A stretch of DNA of 64,000 bases from Pandoraea norimbergensis (GCF_001465545.3 NZ_CP013480.3:1984001-2048000), one strand, 5' to 3'. Shown: positions 37,333 to 47,228, counted from the first letter of the stretch. The notes: generated by a model from the sequence alone, not told the origin. A program made the numbers and translations.

Positions 37333-37806
37333 ATCGGTGATGGCCTCGTAGCACAAGAAGGAACAACGGGAAATGAGCGGGAACGTCAGCGGCAAGATCG
37401 ATGACGCGCCGACGACACTGAAATGTCATGTCCACAGCGCGCTCACTTGACGTATACGGCAATCCTAGCACCACCTTCGTGCGCACCGACAGGCTTTCGC
37501 GGGGGAGTCAGGGAAATTGCGGTGCTGTCCGAGTCGGCGCGTCAGGTGTTGTCCGAGCGAGAGGGAAGAATCGGCTGAAAACCCGCGCCACACGGCGATG
37601 GACGGCCCATCGCGCCTTTCCTTTTGGGAAGCTTTCCGATAGCATCACTTCAACTAATTACAATTCAGTGCGGAGACGCTGGCAGACCTGCCGGTGATTC
37701 GCGTCGCCATTCGGATTTTTGAATTTTCGAACTTTCGAAGTCCGGTGGTGGTTTTCGGCAGCGTTCCGAAACCGCCGCCCGAGTCATGCAAAGAGGAGTG
37801 TGTGCC
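37333..37806. other. Divergent intergenic region, metY and CBS gene
   Basis: 474 bases without a gene. It must carry promoters for both sides. A TACAAT (37659-37664) could be the -10 box for the CBS gene, but no good -35 stands at the right distance. I see no riboswitch, repeat or small gene that I can support. Confidence 0.5.
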
Positions 37807-38262
37807 ATGCGTGTGTCTGACATCCTGAAAGTAAAGGGCAACACCCTTTTCACCGTGACCCCGGAAACGTCGCTGGCCGAAGCCGTCGACACGATGGCGG
37901 AGCACGATATCGGTTCGCTGGTCGTGATGGAGTTCGGCGATCTGGTGGGCATGCTGACGTTCCGGGAAATCATCAATACGATCAGCAAGAACGGCGGCAC
38001 CGTCGGGACGTCGACCATCCGCAAGGTGATGGACGATCACCCGCTCACGTGCACACCGGAAACGGACGTCAACGAAGTGCGCCGCATGATGCTGGAGCGT
38101 CATGCGCGCTATCTGCCGGTGATGGACAGCCGCACGCTGATGGGCGTGATCTCGTTCTACGATGTGGCGCGTGCCGTTGTCGAAGAGCAGTCGTTCGAGA
38201 ATCGTATGCTCAAGGCCTACATTCGCGACTGGCCGGCTGAGGAAGCGGAAAGCACCAAGTGA
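37807..38262 (+). CDS. Two-CBS-domain protein
   Basis: 151 residues from the ATG at 37807, with GAGGAG seven bases upstream. It consists of a CBS pair: first repeat about 7-62 (LFTVTPETSLAEAVDTMAEHDIGSLVV), second about 78-138 (PLTCTPETDVNEVRRMMLERHARYLPVMD). CBS pairs bind adenosine nucleotides and act as sensors. Its stop overlaps the GTG start of the MFS-acyltransferase gene, so the two are translationally coupled and perhaps act together on lipid metabolism; that is inference. Confidence 0.9.
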   Translation: MRVSDILKVKGNTLFTVTPETSLAEAVDTMAEHDIGSLVVMEFGDLVGMLTFREIINTISKNGGTVGTSTIRKVMDDHPLTCTPETDVNEVRRMMLERHARYLPVMDSRTLMGVISFYDVARAVVEEQSFENRMLKAYIRDWPAEEAESTK

Positions 38263-40178
38263 GCGAACCGAGCCAGCGCGGGGTGCGCGGCGAGGGCCAC
38301 CAATCCCGGTTATTGAGAGAGCGTCGTTTCGCGCCGTTTTTCTGGACCCAGTTCCTGGGCGCGATGAACGACAACGTGTTCAAGATCGCGTTCACGTCGC
38401 TCGTGACGTATCACGCGACCCTCTTCCAGAATGTCGATGGAAAGACGGCCGCGTTCCTGATTTCTGCGATCTTCATTGCGCCATTCCTGCTGTTTTCTGC
38501 CACGAGCGGGCAGATTGCCGACAAGTGGGACAAGGCGCGCCTGATCCGCTTCGTCAAGACGCTGGAGATCGCCATCATGGTCGTGGGTGCGGCCGGCTTT
38601 CTCTGGGCGAGCGCACCGCTGCTCTATGTCTGCACATTCCTCATGGGGTTGCACTCGACGTTGTTCGGACCGGTGAAGTACGCGTATCTGCCGCAACATC
38701 TCGGGAATCACGAACTGGTGGGTGGCAACGGACTGGTCGAGATGGGCACGTTCGTCGCGATCCTGATCGGTACCATCATCGGTGGCGAGATTGCCGGTGT
38801 CGGGGCGTCGGCGCTGCCGTGGCTCGGTGGCGTGTGCGTCACGCTGGCGCTGCTCGGGCGGCTCGTTTCTACTTGGGTGCCCTCAACACCTGCCGCACAG
38901 CCGGATCTGCGCATCAACTGGAATCCATTTACGGAGACTTGGCGCAACCTGCGCATCGCCCGCACCGACCGCGCGGTGTTCCTGAGTCTGCTGGGCATTT
39001 CGTGGCTATGGTTTTTGGGGGCGACGTTCCTCGCGTCGTTCTTCAATTTCTCGCGCGATGTGCTGGGGGCCAACCCGAATGTTGTGACGCTGCTGCTCGC
39101 CATGTTCTCGGTGGGTATCGGTATTGGCTCGATGCTCTGTGAGCGCTTGTCGGGCGGCAAGGTGGAAATCGGTCTGGTGCCGTTTGGCTCGATCGGCATG
39201 ACCGTTTTCGCGGTGGATCTGTACTTTGCGAGTCGCGGCGGTGTGCCGGGCGCGACCTTGCAGACCGTTGGCCAGTTTCTCGCCCAGCCGGGCCACTGGC
39301 GCATTCTGGCCGATCTGTTCTTGCTCGCGATGTTTGGCGGCTTCTACAGCGTGCCGCTCTACGCGCTGATTCAGAGTCGCAGTGCGCCGTCGCACCGTGC
39401 GCGCATCATCGCCGCCAACAACATTCTCAATGCGTTGTTCATGGTCGTGTCGTCGTTGATGGCCATGGCGCTGACGCGCGCCGGTTTCACCATCGACCAG
39501 TTGTATCTCGTGACGGGGATTCTCAACGCGCTGGTGGCCGTCTATCTCTATGCGCTGTTGCCGGAGTTCCTGATCCGGTTCGTGATGTGGCTGCTGCTGC
39601 ATACGGTGTATCGCATCGACGTCAAAGGCGCCGAGCGTATTCCCGACGAGGGGCCGTGTGTGCTGGTGTGCAACCACGTGAGCTTCGCGGATGCCGTGGT
39701 GATTGGTGCATCCATCCGGCGGCCAGTGCGCTTCGTCATGGATCACCGGATTTTCCGTATCCCGGTGCTGTCGTGGTTCTTCCGCACCGTCAAAGCGATT
39801 CCGATCGCGCCGGCGCACGAAGATGCGCAAGGCCTCGCGCGCGCTTATGAAGCCATTGCTCAGGCGCTCGACGCGGGGGAAGTGGTCTGTATTTTCCCGG
39901 AGGGCAAGCTCACGGCGTCCGGGGAGTTGCAGGCGTTCCGGCAAGGGGTACAGCGCATTCTCGAGCGCTCGCCCGTGCCCGTCGTGCCAATGGCACTGCG
40001 TGGGCTGTGGGGCAGCTTCTTCTCGCGGCATGGCGGTGCGGCGATGACGCGTCCGTTCAAGCGCGGCATCCTCAACCGGCTGGAGCTGGTCATCGGCGAG
40101 CCGGTGACGGCCGTGCAGGCAACCCCCGAGGTACTGCGCGAGCGTGTCCTTGAATTGCGAGGCCCTTGGCCAGTCTGA
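38259..40178 (+). CDS. MFS lysophospholipid transporter fused to a PlsC-type acyltransferase
   Basis: 639 residues from a GTG that overlaps the CBS stop (GTGA). Residues 20-430 are an MFS domain of the LplT type (RRFAPFFWTQFLGAMNDNVFKIAF). Residues 450-639 are an acyltransferase with the catalytic NHxxxxD (N472, H473, D478) and FPEG (546-549). In E. coli LplT flips lysophospholipid inward and Aas re-acylates it; here both steps are joined in one chain, without the AMP-binding acyl-ACP synthetase half of Aas. It likely repairs lysophospholipids at the inner membrane, using acyl-ACP or acyl-CoA. Confidence 0.88.
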   Translation: MSEPSQRGVRGEGHQSRLLRERRFAPFFWTQFLGAMNDNVFKIAFTSLVTYHATLFQNVDGKTAAFLISAIFIAPFLLFSATSGQIADKWDKARLIRFVKTLEIAIMVVGAAGFLWASAPLLYVCTFLMGLHSTLFGPVKYAYLPQHLGNHELVGGNGLVEMGTFVAILIGTIIGGEIAGVGASALPWLGGVCVTLALLGRLVSTWVPSTPAAQPDLRINWNPFTETWRNLRIARTDRAVFLSLLGISWLWFLGATFLASFFNFSRDVLGANPNVVTLLLAMFSVGIGIGSMLCERLSGGKVEIGLVPFGSIGMTVFAVDLYFASRGGVPGATLQTVGQFLAQPGHWRILADLFLLAMFGGFYSVPLYALIQSRSAPSHRARIIAANNILNALFMVVSSLMAMALTRAGFTIDQLYLVTGILNALVAVYLYALLPEFLIRFVMWLLLHTVYRIDVKGAERIPDEGPCVLVCNHVSFADAVVIGASIRRPVRFVMDHRIFRIPVLSWFFRTVKAIPIAPAHEDAQGLARAYEAIAQALDAGEVVCIFPEGKLTASGELQAFRQGVQRILERSPVPVVPMALRGLWGSFFSRHGGAAMTRPFKRGILNRLELVIGEPVTAVQATPEVLRERVLELRGPWPV

Positions 40179-40242
40179 GCGCGGCGGGGCGGGATCGCTG
40201 GCATAATAGGGCCTTCCCGTCTCACCCCAACCTGATCCCCGT

Positions 40243-41346
40243 ATGTCTGGCAATACGCTTGGAACCCTGTTTACCGTCACCACTTTCGGCGAATCGCATG
40301 GCCCGGCCATCGGTTGCGTCATCGACGGCTGCCCGCCGGGAATGGCGCTCACGGAAGCCGACATCCAGGTCGAGCTGGATCGCCGCCGCCCCGGCACGTC
40401 GCGCCATGTCACCCAGCGCAACGAGCCCGATGCCGTCGAGATTCTCTCCGGTGTCTTCGAGGGCGTGACGACGGGCACCCCCATCGCCTTGCTCATCCGC
40501 AATACGGATCAGCGCAGCAAGGACTACGGCAATATCGTCGAGACGTTCCGTCCCGGCCATGCCGACTACACCTACTGGCAGAAATACGGCGTGCGCGATT
40601 ATCGCGGCGGCGGCCGGTCGTCGGCACGTCTGACGGCCCCGGTGGTGGCAGCAGGTGCCGTTGCCAAGAAGTGGCTGGCCGAGCGCTATGGTGTGCAGAT
40701 TCACGGGTGCATGACGCAACTCGGCGATATTGAAGTGCCGCAGACCGATTGGTCGCAAGTGTCGCAAAACCCGTTCTTCGCAGCGAATGCCGACGTCGTG
40801 CCGCAACTCGAAGCCTATATGGACGACCTGCGCAAGGCGGGCGACTCCGTCGGCGCGAAGCTGCGTGTGGTCGCGACGGGCGTGCCGGTCGGTCTGGGCG
40901 AGCCGCTGTTCGATCGCCTCGATGCCGACATTGCACACGCGATGATGGGCCTCAACGCCGTGAAGGGTGTCGAGATCGGTGCGGGTTTCCGCAGCGTGAC
41001 GCAAAAGGGCTCTGAGCACGGCGACGAGCTGACCCCGGAAGGCTTCGTCGGCAACAATGCCGGCGGGATTCTGGGCGGTATTTCCACCGGGCAGGATGTC
41101 GATGTTTCGATCGCCATCAAGCCGACCTCAAGCATTCGCACGCCGCGCCGTTCCATCGACAAGGCCGGCGATGCGGCGACGGTCGAGACGTTCGGACGTC
41201 ACGACCCGTGTGTGGGCATTCGCGCAACGCCGATTGCCGAGGCGCTGCTGGCCTTGGTGCTGATCGACCACGCACTGCGCCATCGTGCGCAATGTGGCGA
41301 CGTTCACGTCGGCACGCCGGTGATTGCTTCACACGCACCGGAGTAA
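40243..41346 (+). CDS. aroC: Chorismate synthase
   Basis: 367 residues. It makes chorismate from EPSP with reduced FMN, the last common step of the aromatic pathway. The three family signatures are visible: [19 protein letters not shown] near the N-terminus, the middle [11 protein letters not shown], and the late [33 protein letters not shown]. Standing alone 64 bases after the acyltransferase gene, it may have its own promoter; a CATAAT is visible at 40202 but with no fitting -35. Confidence 0.97.
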   Translation: MSGNTLGTLFTVTTFGESHGPAIGCVIDGCPPGMALTEADIQVELDRRRPGTSRHVTQRNEPDAVEILSGVFEGVTTGTPIALLIRNTDQRSKDYGNIVETFRPGHADYTYWQKYGVRDYRGGGRSSARLTAPVVAAGAVAKKWLAERYGVQIHGCMTQLGDIEVPQTDWSQVSQNPFFAANADVVPQLEAYMDDLRKAGDSVGAKLRVVATGVPVGLGEPLFDRLDADIAHAMMGLNAVKGVEIGAGFRSVTQKGSEHGDELTPEGFVGNNAGGILGGISTGQDVDVSIAIKPTSSIRTPRRSIDKAGDAATVETFGRHDPCVGIRATPIAEALLALVLIDHALRHRAQCGDVHVGTPVIASHAPE

Positions 41347-41404
41347 ATTTGCGACACGTTTGCGGCGGCGCTGACCGTTCGCAAAGCTCGCAGGCTGCGC
41401 ATAG

Positions 41405-41437
41405 AAAAAACGCCAGACGATTTGTCTGGCGTTTTTT
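41405..41437. terminator. Bidirectional terminator between aroC and the MliC-like gene
   Basis: CGCCAGAC and its exact complement enclose five bases, flanked by six A on the left and six T on the right, so it can act for both convergent genes. Confidence 0.94.
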
Positions 41438-41441
41438 ATTT

Positions 41442-41477
41442 CTACCGACCGCTACCGACCGCTACCGACCGCTACCG
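41442..41477. repeat. 10-bp tandem repeat (CTACCGACCG), about 3.6 units
   Basis: Three perfect units and a partial fourth lie between the terminator and the end of the MliC-like gene. They are non-coding. Confidence 0.88.
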
Positions 41478-41479
41478 GC

Positions 41480-41821
41480 TTATTCCTTGCACTGCGTGAT
41501 CGGCTGCTCGCCCTTCGCGGTGTAGAGCGTGCCTTCCGGCCCTTTGCTCCACCAGATAAGCGTTCGCCCGACATGCTTCTCACCGCTCGCGGCCCGCGCA
41601 GGTTTGAGCACTTCGCGCTTGCCGGCCCAATACAGCGTGACGTCGCCGCCGAGATTGTGATCGTCATAGACCACGACCGCGACGTGCCCGTTTTCGCAGA
41701 GATAACTCATGGTCTTTGCCTGCACCGCCGGGCTGGCGATCAATAGCGCACCGGCAAGCGCAGCACCTGAGATAGCCGTTGAACGAAGGGAAAACAGCGA
41801 AGTTGGGGAAGTTCTTGGCAT
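41480..41821 (-). CDS. MliC-family lysozyme inhibitor-like secreted protein
   Basis: 113 residues from the ATG at 41821, with AAGGAGG before it; the open codons upstream belong to the leader. A signal peptide ends near PAVQA-KTMSY. The mature part follows the MliC domain: YLCENGHVAVVVYD, an inner ARAASGEK loop (the family has SASGxxY, the inhibitory loop), WWSKGPEGTL and a closing Cys pair (YLC ... QCKE). Such proteins block C-type lysozyme in the periplasm. There is no lipobox, so it should be soluble. The loop departs from consensus, so activity is uncertain. Confidence 0.75.
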   Translation of the reverse strand: MPRTSPTSLFSLRSTAISGAALAGALLIASPAVQAKTMSYLCENGHVAVVVYDDHNLGGDVTLYWAGKREVLKPARAASGEKHVGRTLIWWSKGPEGTLYTAKGEQPITQCKE

Positions 41822-41934
41822 GAAGCCTCCTTGCCTTTGGCGTGAATCGAGCGAGGGTTCGCGACCGTCAGTCAGCGTTCGCAAAGCGACCCGCGAAATG
41901 ACAAACCGCCGGGCGAACCGGCGGCTGTCGGGAA

Positions 41935-43605
41935 TTACATGTTCGGATAGTTCGGCCCGCCGCCACCTTCCGGCGTGACCCACACGATGTTCTGCGTCGG
42001 GTCCTTGATGTCGCACGTCTTGCAATGCACGCAATTCTGCGCGTTGATTTGCAGACGTTCCGAATCGTCGTCGTTCTTCACGAACTCATACACCCCGGCC
42101 GGGCAATAACGCTGTTCCGGTCCGGCGTATTCCGAGAGGTTGATGCCGACCGGCACGCTCGGATCTTTGAGCGTGAGGTGCGCCGGCTGATTCTCTTCGT
42201 GGTTGGTGTTGGAGATGAACACCGACGACAGACGATCGAACGTGAGCTTGCCGTCCGGCTTCGGATAGACGATCGGCTGGCACTGCGCCGCCGGCAGCAG
42301 GCATTCGTGATCGGCCTTCTTGCGGTGGATCGTCCACGGCATCTTGCCGCCCAGCAGCTTCTGCTCGATGCCGGTCATCAGCGTCGCGACCGTCAGGCCC
42401 TTCTTGAACCACTGCTTGAAGTTGCGCGCCTTGTTCAGTTCCTCGAACAGCCACGATTGCTCGAACGCCACCGGATAGGCGCTCAATTCATCGCGCTGAC
42501 GCTCGGCCGTGAGTGCATCGAACGCTGCATCGGCGGCCATCATGCCGGTCTTGATGGCGGCGTGGCTGCCCTTGATGCGGCTGGCGTTCAGGAAGCCGGC
42601 TTCGCAGCCGACCAGTGCGCCGCCCTTGAAGACAAGCTTGGGCAACGAGAGCAGGCCGCCGGCCGTGATCGCGCGCGCGCCGTACGACACGCGCTTGCCG
42701 CCTTCGAGGAAGTGGCGAATCGACGGGTGCGTCTTGTAGCGCTGGAATTCTTCGAACGGCGACAGATACGGGTTGCTGTAATCGAGGCCGACGATAAAGC
42801 CGACGGCGACCTGATTGTTCGGCAGGTGATACAGGAACGAACCGCCGTAGGTGTGCGAATTGAGCGGCCAGCCGGCCGTGTGAACGACCAGACCTTCCTT
42901 GTGCTTGGCCGGATCGATCTCCCACAATTCCTTGATGCCCAGACCATAGGCCTGCGGATCGCGGCCTTCGTCCAGATTGAATTTGCGCATCAACTGGCGG
43001 CCGAGGCTGCCGCGTGCGCCTTCAGAGAAGATGGTGTACTTGGCGTGCAGTTCCATGCCGAGCTGGAAGTTCTCGGTCGGCTCGCCGTCCTTGCCCACGC
43101 CCATGTTGCCGGTGGCAACGCCCATCACGGCGCCGTTTTCGTCATAGAGCACTTCGGCGGCAGCAAAGCCCGGGAAGATCTCGACGCCCAGTGCTTCGGC
43201 CTGCTGGCCCAGCCAGCGCACCACATTGCCCAGGCTGATGACGTAGTTGCCATGATTCTGGAAGCAGGCAGGCAGCAGCCACGACGGCGTGGAGGTCGCG
43301 CCCGTTTCCGTCAGAAACAGGAAACGGTCTTCGCTGACGGGGGTGTCGAGCGGCGCGCCGCGTTCCTTCCAGTCGGGGATGAGTTCGGTGAGCGCCTGCG
43401 GATCCATGACGGCACCGGACAGGATGTGAGCGCCGATTTCCGAGCCTTTTTCCAACACACAAACGGAAATCTCCTTGCCGGCTTCCTGCGCGCGCTGCTT
43501 CAGACGGATGGCCGTGGACAGACCGGCCGGACCGCCGCCAACAATGACGACGTCATACTCCATCGATTCCCTCGGGCCGTACTGCTCGAGCAGCTTGGGA
43601 TCCAT
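41935..43605 (-). CDS. Electron transfer flavoprotein-ubiquinone oxidoreductase
   Basis: 557 residues from the ATG at 43605 (MDPKLLEQYGPRESMEYDVV), with CAGGAG upstream. It passes electrons from ETF (beta-oxidation, amino-acid dehydrogenases) to ubiquinone at the membrane. The FAD motif VVIVGGGPAGLSTAIRL is at about 20; the membrane-binding surface is in the middle (CEAGFLNASRIKGSHAAIKTGM); the C-terminal ferredoxin-like part holds the four 4Fe-4S cysteines (one in RYCPAGVYE, then NCVHCKTCDIKDP). A single-gene unit; ETF subunits are not in the window. Confidence 0.95.
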   Translation of the reverse strand: MDPKLLEQYGPRESMEYDVVIVGGGPAGLSTAIRLKQRAQEAGKEISVCVLEKGSEIGAHILSGAVMDPQALTELIPDWKERGAPLDTPVSEDRFLFLTETGATSTPSWLLPACFQNHGNYVISLGNVVRWLGQQAEALGVEIFPGFAAAEVLYDENGAVMGVATGNMGVGKDGEPTENFQLGMELHAKYTIFSEGARGSLGRQLMRKFNLDEGRDPQAYGLGIKELWEIDPAKHKEGLVVHTAGWPLNSHTYGGSFLYHLPNNQVAVGFIVGLDYSNPYLSPFEEFQRYKTHPSIRHFLEGGKRVSYGARAITAGGLLSLPKLVFKGGALVGCEAGFLNASRIKGSHAAIKTGMMAADAAFDALTAERQRDELSAYPVAFEQSWLFEELNKARNFKQWFKKGLTVATLMTGIEQKLLGGKMPWTIHRKKADHECLLPAAQCQPIVYPKPDGKLTFDRLSSVFISNTNHEENQPAHLTLKDPSVPVGINLSEYAGPEQRYCPAGVYEFVKNDDDSERLQINAQNCVHCKTCDIKDPTQNIVWVTPEGGGGPNYPNM

Positions 43606-43783
43606 TGATGCTCCTGTTATAAACGTTAGAATTCGTGGGTGCGGCCATTTTCCGGGAATGGGGAACACCTCGCAACCGCATATTAATAGCACGATCGTTC
43701 GGTTTGCTAGGTAAGAAGCTCTAGCGGCGGGCTATGCGGCACTGTCGTTATTCAATGCGCGTCCGGGCGCGAGGGAGATCAGG

Positions 43784-44560
43784 ATGGGGCGTTCGCTGAA
43801 TCTGGAAGGGAAGGTGGCCTTGGTCACGGGCGCGTCGAGCGGGCTCGGCATGCAGTTTGCCAAGGTGCTCGCGCAGGCCGGGGCGAAGGTCGTGCTGGCC
43901 AGCCGCCGCGTGGAACGGCTCAAGGAGTTGCGCGCTGAAATCGAGGCGCTGGGCGGGGCGGCCCACGTGGTACCGCTCGATGTGACCGACTACGACAGCA
44001 TTCGCGCGGGGGTGGCGCATGCCGAGACCGAAGCGGGGGCCATCGACATTCTCATCAACAATTCCGGGGTCTCGACACAGCAGAAGCTGGTCGACGTCAC
44101 GCCGCAGGAATACGACTACGTGCTCGACACCAACACGCGCGGCGCGTTCTTCGTGGCGCAGGAAGTGGCCAAACGGATGCTCCGGCGCGCCAAGGGCGAC
44201 CCGCAGCGTCAGCACCGGATCATCAATGTGGCGTCGGTAGCCGGTCAGCGCGCGATTCCGATGCTCGGCGTGTATTGCGTGAGCAAGGCCGCGGTCATTC
44301 ACATGACGCGCGCGATGGCGCTCGAATGGGGCCGTTTCAACATCAATGTGAATGCGCTGTGTCCGGGCTACATCGATACCGAGATCAATCACGATCACTG
44401 GCAGACGGAAGCCGGGCGCAAGCTCATTCAGATGCTGCCGCGCCAACGCGTTGGCGAGCCGAGCGATCTCGACGGGCTGATTCTGCTGCTGGCGTCGGAC
44501 GATTCTCGTTTTATCAACGGCTCGATCATGACCATTGACGACGGTCTGGCCGTGGGTTGA
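43784..44560 (+). CDS. SDR-family oxidoreductase
   Basis: 258 residues with GAGGGAG upstream of the ATG. Cofactor motif TGASSGLG (about 15-22), catalytic Ser in NVASVAGQ and Tyr-x3-Lys in YCVSKAAV. The usual NNAG is NNSG here (about 92-95), a change seen in some SDRs. An Arg pair after the second strand (ASRRVERL) suggests NADP preference. It resembles SDRs annotated as FabG-like or acetoacetyl-CoA reductase-like; the true substrate is unknown. Monocistronic as far as I can see. Confidence 0.88.
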   Translation: MGRSLNLEGKVALVTGASSGLGMQFAKVLAQAGAKVVLASRRVERLKELRAEIEALGGAAHVVPLDVTDYDSIRAGVAHAETEAGAIDILINNSGVSTQQKLVDVTPQEYDYVLDTNTRGAFFVAQEVAKRMLRRAKGDPQRQHRIINVASVAGQRAIPMLGVYCVSKAAVIHMTRAMALEWGRFNINVNALCPGYIDTEINHDHWQTEAGRKLIQMLPRQRVGEPSDLDGLILLLASDDSRFINGSIMTIDDGLAVG

Positions 44561-44835
44561 GCGGTGTACAGGCGGATGTGAGACGACGTGTGGCTGCATG
44601 CAGTGGCACGAACTGGCACGAGGAGATGCAGCGCGTAAGCCACGCATGACATTGCCTGCGATCGCAAGGTTGGCCCCCGATTGCGCAGGCTCGCTGCAAT
44701 GCGGCAATCGGGGATTGTCCGAGGCAGTCGTGTGCGGGGGGCGGGCGCATAATTCGTCGATGCACACGGGGTTGTGAAGGACGTCGCGCTTCAGGCAGCG
44801 CCAGACGTCGGAACCCGAATCGTCTCGAGGACACC

Positions 44836-45897
44836 ATGCGTAATCCAGGCTGGCGGGGGCTCATCGGAGTCGCGCTTGCCCTCGCCGCAACGGCATTGCC
44901 CGTTGCCGCTCAAACCTACAAGCCCGAATACACACTGTCGATCGTGCCCGATGCGGGCACGCCCTGGGGCAAAGGCACGCAACTCTGGGCCGATATGGTC
45001 CGGGAGCGCACGCACGGGCGCATCAATATCAAATTGCACCCGGGGGCGGCGCTGGTCGGCGGCGACCAGACGCGCGAATTTTCGGCGCTGCGCCAGGGCG
45101 TGATCGACATGGCCGTCGGTTCGACGATCAACTGGTCGTCGGCGATTCCCGAATTCAATGTGTTTTCGCTGCCGTTCCTGCTCAAGGGATATCGCTCGCT
45201 CGATGCCCTCACGCATGGCGACGTGGGCCGCGAACTTTTCCGCCGCGTGGAGGAGCAGGGCGTGGTGCCGCTGGCGTGGGGCGAAAACGGCTTCCGGCAA
45301 CTGACCAACTCCCGCCGCCCGATTCGCTCGCCCGACGACATGCGCGGCTTGCGTTTTCGTGTGGTCGGCTCATTGCTGTTCAACGATATTTTCACGGCGC
45401 TCGGGGCGTATCCGACCCAGATGACGTGGAACGATGCGATTCGCGCGCTGCGCAACCGCAAGATCGACGGGCAGGAAAATCCGATGACGATCTATAACAA
45501 CGTCCGGCTCGATACGGTCGGGCAGCGTTATGTCACGGTGTGGGATTACGTGGCCGACCCGATCGTCTTTGTGGTCAACCGGCAGGTATGGGATAGCTGG
45601 TCGGCGCAGGACCGCGACATCGTGCGCGACGCCGCCGTGGAGGCCGCTCGTTTCGAAGTCACGCTCGCGCGGGAAGATCTGCTCAGCTCGGGGCGTGCGA
45701 TGTGGGAGGAGTTGGAGACGCGCGGCGTCAAGGTCACGCGGCTCACACCCGACCAGCGCCAACGGTTCATCGACGCGACGCGCCCGGTTTATATGAAGTG
45801 GAAAGTGCTCGTCGGCCGCGATCTGGTGGAACGGGCCGAAGCCGCGGTGAAAGGCGACGAGGTCGCGACCAACCGAGGCCAGCCCCTACGGCGCTAG
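44836..45897 (+). CDS. TRAP transporter solute-binding protein (DctP family)
   Basis: 353 residues. A signal peptide ends near PVAAQ-TYKPEYTL. The first strand and the segments GTQLWADMVRERTHGRINIKLHPGAALVGG, MRGLRFRVVGSLLFNDIFTALGAYPTQMTW (with the substrate Arg) and GQENPMTIYNN are those of DctP proteins, which capture carboxylic acids for a TRAP importer. The small and large membrane subunits are not adjacent, so it is an orphan binding protein. The ligand is probably a carboxylate but cannot be named. Confidence 0.88.
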   Translation: MRNPGWRGLIGVALALAATALPVAAQTYKPEYTLSIVPDAGTPWGKGTQLWADMVRERTHGRINIKLHPGAALVGGDQTREFSALRQGVIDMAVGSTINWSSAIPEFNVFSLPFLLKGYRSLDALTHGDVGRELFRRVEEQGVVPLAWGENGFRQLTNSRRPIRSPDDMRGLRFRVVGSLLFNDIFTALGAYPTQMTWNDAIRALRNRKIDGQENPMTIYNNVRLDTVGQRYVTVWDYVADPIVFVVNRQVWDSWSAQDRDIVRDAAVEAARFEVTLAREDLLSSGRAMWEELETRGVKVTRLTPDQRQRFIDATRPVYMKWKVLVGRDLVERAEAAVKGDEVATNRGQPLRR

Positions 45898-45991
45898 TGC
45901 CCGGCCACCGGGCCAACGCGCTACACTTTGTCTCCATGACGCCCTGCCGACCGTCGGCGGGGCGTTGTCTTTTCACCATGGAGAATTCGCA

Positions 45992-46405
45992 GTGTCGTCG
46001 CAATACAAGGAAGTCTTTCGCATGAGCATGCCGATTCGCTGGGGCGATATGGATGCGTTCGGTCACGTCAATAACACCGTCTACTTCCGCTATATGGAGC
46101 AGGTGCGGATCAGTTGGCTGGAGACGCTCGACGTCGCCTCGGAAGAGCGCTCGGCGGGCGAGGGCCCGGTCATCATCAATGCACACATGACGTTTCTGAA
46201 GCAACTGCGTTACCCGGGCGATATCGATTGCCGCATGTTCATTGGCGAGCCGGGACGCACGAGCGTGGACACCCGTTTCGAACTGCGCCGTGCCGACACG
46301 CCCGACGTGATCGCGGCTGAAGGCGGCGCAAAGATCGTGTGGGTGAACTATCTGGAAGAGAAGTCGGTGCCGCTGCCGGCATCGATTCGCGCACTGGTGG
46401 CGTAA
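45992..46405 (+). CDS. Acyl-CoA thioesterase of the 4-hydroxybenzoyl-CoA/YbgC type
   Basis: 137 residues from a GTG at 45992, preceded by GGAG eight bases upstream; a TTG at 45965 is less likely. The hot-dog domain has the active-site segment RWGDMDAFGHVNNTVYFRYMEQVR with the catalytic Asp, and strands TRFELRRADTP and EGGAKIVWVNY. It hydrolyses acyl-CoA thioesters; chain length is unknown. It is convergent with the PAS-LuxR gene; a GC hairpin (46405-46426) lies between them, without a T run. Confidence 0.88.
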   Translation: MSSQYKEVFRMSMPIRWGDMDAFGHVNNTVYFRYMEQVRISWLETLDVASEERSAGEGPVIINAHMTFLKQLRYPGDIDCRMFIGEPGRTSVDTRFELRRADTPDVIAAEGGAKIVWVNYLEEKSVPLPASIRALVA

Positions 46406-46444
46406 GCCCGCGTCGGCGCGCGGGCTGGTTGGGCGGCTAGCCGC

Positions 46445-46990
46445 TCAGTTGCCCAACAGTCGCTGAACCAGTTCAGTGGCAGTGCCCGCGCCGTATTTCT
46501 GCATCAGGCGCGCGCGGTAGATATCGACCGTGCGCGGGCTGATTTCGAGAATTTTGCCGATTTGCTTGCTGGTCTTGCCTTGCACCAGTTGTGCGGCAAT
46601 TTCTCGCTCGCGTGCGGTGAGGGCGACGGCGACGCGACGCGTAGCCGACATGTCCTCGAAGGTCCAGAGGCCGGCCGCATGCGGATCCTTCACGTCGAGC
46701 GAGCGCCCCGTCACATGGCACCAGAACAGTTCGCCGTTACCCCGGCGCATGATGCGCTCGTCGGAATATACGCCCTGCGAACTCATGATCGGCGGAATGC
46801 GCTCGCCAATGCGTTCGAACTCTTTCGGTGAGGGGTACAGCACCTGAAACGACTGGCCGATCAGCGCTTCGTGCTCATAACCGAAGATCTTGCCAAGCTC
46901 GCGATTGCAGTCTTCGATGATTCGCTGGCGGGAGATGACCAGACCCACTGGGGCAATGTGAAAGGCTGTCTGGTAGTCGAACGTCGGCAT
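46445..46990 (-). CDS. PAS-LuxR transcriptional regulator
   Basis: 181 residues from the ATG at 46990 (MPTFDYQTAFHIAPVGL). Residues 6-110 are a PAS sensor domain (GLVISRQRIIEDCNRELGKIFGYEHEALIGQSF ... WCHVTGRSLD), residues 118-178 a LuxR helix-turn-helix (LTAREREIAAQLVQGKTSKQIGKILEISPRTVDIYRARLMQKYG). There is no receiver domain, so the signal acts directly through PAS. It is divergent from the CoA-transferase genes, 238 bases away, and is a plausible regulator of them; not shown. Confidence 0.9.
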   Translation of the reverse strand: MPTFDYQTAFHIAPVGLVISRQRIIEDCNRELGKIFGYEHEALIGQSFQVLYPSPKEFERIGERIPPIMSSQGVYSDERIMRRGNGELFWCHVTGRSLDVKDPHAAGLWTFEDMSATRRVAVALTAREREIAAQLVQGKTSKQIGKILEISPRTVDIYRARLMQKYGAGTATELVQRLLGN

Positions 46991-47228
46991 GGGGGCTGGG
47001 CGGAGCAGGGGGCTGATCGGGGCGGTCCGTGCGCCGGAGCGCCGCGTGCAGCGGCCCGGCACGCGGGAAGATATGTAATTTCACGTATTGTGCCCCATTT
47101 GCACGGCACCGTAAGCTCTATGATTGCATGAGACGCGTGGCCGCAAGGTTGGACCGGGCAGCGCGAGCGACGCAACGCGCAAGCGCGCGGCATAATTTCA
47201 ATTCTCAACCGAGGGAAAGGGACAAACG

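Noticed and set aside
37333..37806. SAM-type riboswitch upstream of metY
   Set aside because: I looked for conserved riboswitch cores and a terminator-linked structure on the minus strand and could not see one; only a covariance search could settle it.
46405..46426. Terminator between the thioesterase and PAS-LuxR genes
   Set aside because: The 8-bp GC stem is real, but no T run follows on either strand, so I did not list it as a terminator.
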